Below, in pieces: positions 59,802-64,000 of a stretch of 64,000 nt of DNA. Each line of letters begins with the position of its first letter. Position 1 is the first letter of the stretch. The notes below the pieces were generated by a model that was not told the origin of the DNA, searched no databases, and worked only from the letters and a program-made list of their open reading frames with translations. The translations under genes were made by a program, and so were the position numbers. The stretch is from Paramacrobiotus metropolitanus (taxonomy: Eukaryota > Tardigrada > Eutardigrada > Parachela > Macrobiotidae): NCBI RefSeq assembly GCF_019649055.1, contig NW_026570248.1, positions 186,001 to 250,000 of the forward strand, written 5' to 3'.

Positions 59802-61867
59802 ACGTTGCCCGTCGCACATGTATCATAATGTTGTCCACAATTAGCTCCGGATTTTGCGCTAGTTTACTTATATCTTCTTTGTTATTTTGCAATGTTTTCC
59901 TGGCATATTGCCGTGAAAGGGTAACTCTCCACGGTATTGTTGTAAACGAAGGTATACTATACGGGATTCCGATTTTGCATGATTAAATTCATTGTGGGGA
60001 TTGGCGTCGATCCGGGTTTAATTCAGTGGTAATACTCAAAGATAATCGACCGTATCACTGGAACCAGTTTTGTTATCGGCTTTGTTGTTACTATTTTGGA
60101 TTTAAAATGTTGTGAAATAAAAATGCTGGCTGACACGCGGTACTCTTTATGACAATTCCTAGTTAGCGTTTTGTTAGCATTTTGTAAATCCGATGCATAT
60201 TACTGTACGAAGTACGAGTACTGATTCCTAGAAGTGCGTCACCAGCATTATAGCCGCCTTCCATCCCAGTTCCTCTGCTTACAAATGTACAATCGGCACC
60301 CACTTCGAAGGCTTCAGTGTATCGCTGATTACTACTTGAATCGTGTGTACAACGTATTGTACTACGCATCGATCGCGAATTATTTTCAATACTGGTTTTC
60401 CAGCACAGACATTGACAGTGGCACAAATTACAACAATTTCTGTATGGGACCAGAAACCTTTCGACTGACACTACACCTTGTCTGAACGTAACGAAAAATT
60501 GAAATCACCGACGAAATGCTCTTATTCACGGCCGGCTACTATTGTAAATTTGTCGAAAGCTATAAAATCAGGCAAGAAAAAAAGCTATTATCTTGTTTGT
60601 TGCACGGGATTTCGACCTGAATTAAGGACTGTACGTTAGAGCATTCCTCGATCGAATATGAAAAGAAAGGAAAAAGGTAGAATACAGTATATAAGTTTAA
60701 GAATAGGTTTACATATTAGCTCCGCTGATTTTATTGTTAGCTAGGTGCTCTTACCATGGTTAGTGTATGCATAGATATTTGGCAGCTGTCATTGCGCAGG
60801 TTCTTGAACCTGGTTGCATTGGTACGTAGGAACTGCGGTACTGCAGTACTCTACTACTCGTAGTAGGTATTGGGAAATCTTATCGCGCTGCTTATCTTGA
60901 TTATTCGGCCCATACATGCACGGTCGGCCCGCTTTTTGTTTTCGACCCGGCCCGCTACAACCTTTTGTAACGAACTTTTTTTTTTGCAATCGCCTAAATT
61001 AATGTAAGGCAAATTGGTGGGATACTTTCCAAATTGTGGACCTAGTGCAAAATGCAATGATGTGTTGAATGTGTTCTACATCTTATGTACATATAGTTAT
61101 TGTTTCGTACAAGTAAACTACATTAATTTTTATGATTAAGAACACGGTTAGGTGCCGTACGTAGTTGTTGCCTGTTGGTAATATACAGTAATCATTTTAC
61201 TCATATATCCAATGTACCGGTTAGTTATCAATATCTTCTAAGAGCAACGGTACGAGTTTAAACTGCATAATTATCGCAATGACATATACTATATAGTCCA
61301 TTCTTTACAGACACCACTATAAGGATTTCACAACCTTGCTGTTTCGGCAGTCTATAATAAAATGCGTTTGAAGTCGTTTTCGCATTAAACAACAATTATA
61401 ACATGACTCGAATTTTCCTTGCAATATGTACGTAGGCGAGCGTCGCTCAGTAAATACGTTCATTCAGTGACTGCAGTTAAATGTCTTCATCCTATGTACT
61501 GTAGTACCATCTCTAATGTCCGTGATTCCGCACTATGAAACTATTCCATATAATTCTCTGTGTTAGAACGAAAACCAGGTGCCGAAAAAGATTTCCAAGT
61601 GCAAACAATGACTTAAAAAATATATATCGGTGCTTTTACAGCAGTACATACTCGAACTCTTACAGCAGATCGCGATCTGATGCAGCTGATTCAACAAAAA
61701 TGCAATCACCTAAACCAAAAAATAAATTATCTAGAAGGATGGAATGTCGTATAACTTTACGGTCATAACTCAAAAGAAAGCGGCGAATCAAAGCAACTAT
61801 AAGAAAAAATCAAAATCCATATATTTTTACAACTCTCTTGTGCATAAAGTGTGCAACTGTTTAAAAT
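59802..61867. other. Intergenic stretch
   Basis: 3' flank of the hnRNP gene and AT-rich DNA. ORFs at 60163-60471, 60234-60485 and 60789-60989 overlap on opposite strands and have no domain. It should include the 3' UTR of the DUF3504 gene next to 61868. Confidence 0.5.
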
Positions 61868-64000
61868 TTATAATGCAGGTGAATTTTGTTGTGGGACGGA
61901 CAGAGAAGATGAACGTCTTCTGATCAGTTTTGACGGTGCAATTAGTTTGCGATCGGTTTTCGTGGATGCCGCTGGTGAATTGCAGCAGACATCCTGATAC
62001 ACTTCCTCCATCATTTCTTTCGATAATTGTCCCATAAACTCTTCCGATTCCATTGCTGCTACAAAATCACCAGATGAACATACATACAAATTTTCCGCAA
62101 TATTGGACACAGAATAAGTCATCAATCTTCATGCTGTATGGTAATCATGTGATGAGTGTACAAATAGCATCGCAAAAAAAGGCAGCAATGAAAGTAGAAA
62201 TGTGACATACCTGGACTGCGGGAATTCGAGTTTTCTGTTTTTGGGAGAGTAATACCACGAGATTCCGATTGATGTGCAGGGTTGCGATTTCCGTTTTCAA
62301 ACACCGGCTTGGAAAGCTGAGATCCTAAAAGACAAGCGTAAAGCTGTTAAGATTTCATTCATCGTCACTCTGCAATTATTTCCCGTAGTACTTCATGATA
62401 CTGGCTAAACGGCAACATAAATGTAAAATGTTTTGCACGTTTTAAAAGCAAAAGTCTTACTAGCAGTGCGAATCGCATGGTCGACGGCAGCGTTCCAGTC
62501 GACGTTCTGGATTGCCTTTTCCACTTCCGATTTGATCCGTCGGTCAAAAGCCGCTTGATACTCGATGTCGGCCAAAGCACCAACATTATCGATAATACTG
62601 ATCTGTGGGCGCACGATAACCATGATATCCGAATTTGTTTCCGTCCGATATGTCGGTGAACTGTGCTGCGGCGAGTTCATATTATCCGAACTACTGCTGT
62701 GGGAGATGTCGCTCGGTATCATCCAAATGTCTACTGGCTCCGTTTTAATGATCACCGGACTTTTCTTGTGATTCTCCATCATTTTCACTTCCGCCTCTGC
62801 GCGAGTTCTGTCTTGCAAGAGCGTTTGCAGCAATGCAAACGTTTTCACCGGCCAACATTGCGCGGACATGCCATCGACATTCCTGTTGCCGGATGCTTTA
62901 GACAGGAGAGAAGACAGTCTAGAGCGGAAATCGACGACTTCGTTGCGATCGTTAAAGCATCCCTCTCCGATTTTTTTGACAAGGTTGTTGTATATCAGCG
63001 AATCCAGCTCGTTGCGGTTATGTTCCAACATGTGTTGGAAGTCTCTCTCGCTACACCATTTTCCAAGAAATTCTCTGACACATTCGGCCGAACTCTCTGA
63101 ATATCCATCGTGCACGGACACCTCGTCGATCGCCTCGGTCTTTTTTGCTTCCTCAACATACCGCAACAGTTTCGTTTTCTTGTTCCACACTTCCTCGGTG
63201 CTGTGGTTGGAACGGTTATCGCGTTCGCCCGACGAGCACGTACTACGATCGGACGCCAGCGGACTATTCGATCGCGGCGATGCAGAGAAAGCGGCATCCG
63301 ACACGCAACTGGACATCTGACTGAATTTGCGAGCCGACTGAATGACCGACTGGCGCGGACTGCTGACGCCCACTTCACCTGCCACACTATTGCGTACGAA
63401 TGGACTGACTGCCTCCTCCGGGCTGGCGGACGGCATTTCGGTCGCACACGTCACCTCCAGCTCCACGGCGGTTACCGCCCTCAGCCAAGCCAAGTGGTCA
63501 GTTGCGGCCACGCTCGGATTGCTAAACCGAAACGGTATGCGTCCAGCAGTCGCAATGTTTGCCATCATCTCCGACAGGATTTCGCTGGTGAGAGACCTTT
63601 TGCCGTACAAGATGCTGTTGCGCGCCACCGTCGGCGTTGGTTTGACATCCGCGTTGGATGGCGCGGTGTTGAGAAGGACCGGAGGAAAGAGACACTCATT
63701 GCACGGATCCAGGCAGGACAGATACAATTCAAATGACGCGACCGGACATAAAGGTGACCCCTTGCGCTCCACCATGATGCGACCGTCCTGGCCCCGCCTT
63801 TCCATGGCATTCCCGTAGCGGCTGTACATTTCCGGATTCAGTTCAATGTACTTCACACTGTGCTCGCCGATGGCCACTTTGAAAGTGTTTTTCGTCCAAA
63901 AGATCTGATCAGGGCAGCAAGGTATACTGCGAAAGAACATGGTCAGCTCGAACCAGACTTTGCGCTGCAGAGCCACGGCACTGCTGGTCGACAGAGTACC
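61868..64000 (-). CDS. DUF3504 (QRICH1/ZMYM-like) protein, 3' part
   Basis: Partial at the right edge of the window. Exons 62461->64000, 62211-62324 and 61868-62058 join in phase. The first listed exon is open to the window edge and starts with ALQRKVWFELTMFF, then YIELNPEMYSRYGNAM, RKGSPLCPVASFELYLSCLD and ECLFPPVL, the pattern of DUF3504, a domain derived from Crypton tyrosine recombinases and found in QRICH1, ZMYM2-4 and KCTD1-like proteins, where it no longer recombines DNA. Behind it lies a long Ser-rich region with two sumoylation-type sites (IIKTEPVD, RIKSEVE) and a basic tail (KLIRRRSSSLS) that may be a nuclear signal. By inference it is a nuclear regulator. The N-terminal part lies outside the window. 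Confidence 0.75.

Overview
The window is animal nuclear DNA: multi-exon genes with mostly GT-AG introns of about 55 to 1,500 bases, roughly 60% A+T, and long AT-rich gaps between genes. Recognisable genes are metazoan: ARNT/tango, foxQ2, the cyclophilin PPIH, a squid-like hnRNP, a GM2-activator-like lipid-binding protein and a QRICH1/ZMYM-type DUF3504 protein. The fimbrin and hnRNP wording looks closest to arthropod versions, so I infer an invertebrate, probably an ecdysozoan. The species is not identifiable by eye.

Layout. 1-700 is a 49-bp minisatellite; 701-4121 holds no gene I can support. 4128-20656 is a 16.5-kb DNA transposon with terminal inverted repeats of about 270 bp and a flush 6-bp target duplication (CTGAAA). 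On its minus strand it carries two multi-exon genes whose frames stay open through every junction: a HECT-type E3 ligase-like protein (894 aa) and a DDE integrase (about 508 aa). It also contains what look like captured host pieces: TFIIH subunit GTF2H3 without its 5' third, fimbrin EF-hand/CH exons with broken splice sites, and a small thioredoxin. Unrecognised coding segments lie between them. 23759-28164 (+) is ARNT in nine exons, convergent with a coiled-coil CFAP53-like gene (28609-30469, -). 30470-38291 is a gene-poor gap before single-exon foxQ2 (38292-39554, +).

The second half holds the GM2-activator-like gene (41577-42960, -), a serine/proline-rich 766-aa orphan (44282-47953, -), a weak two-exon candidate near 51 kb, ppih (54055-55614, -) divergent from the squid-like hnRNP (56419-59801, +, two alternative C-termini), and the 3' part of a DUF3504 gene (61868-64000, -) that leaves the window on the right.

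How they relate. The transposon is the main novelty: by inference the integrase moves it, the HECT protein may act on host or transposition proteins, and the host fragments record gene capture. ppih and the hnRNP are both nuclear RNA-processing factors sharing an 0.8-kb divergent promoter region. The other genes look like ordinary unlinked host genes. Exon limits were inferred by eye from splice signals, reading phase and remembered family similarity; no database search was run.
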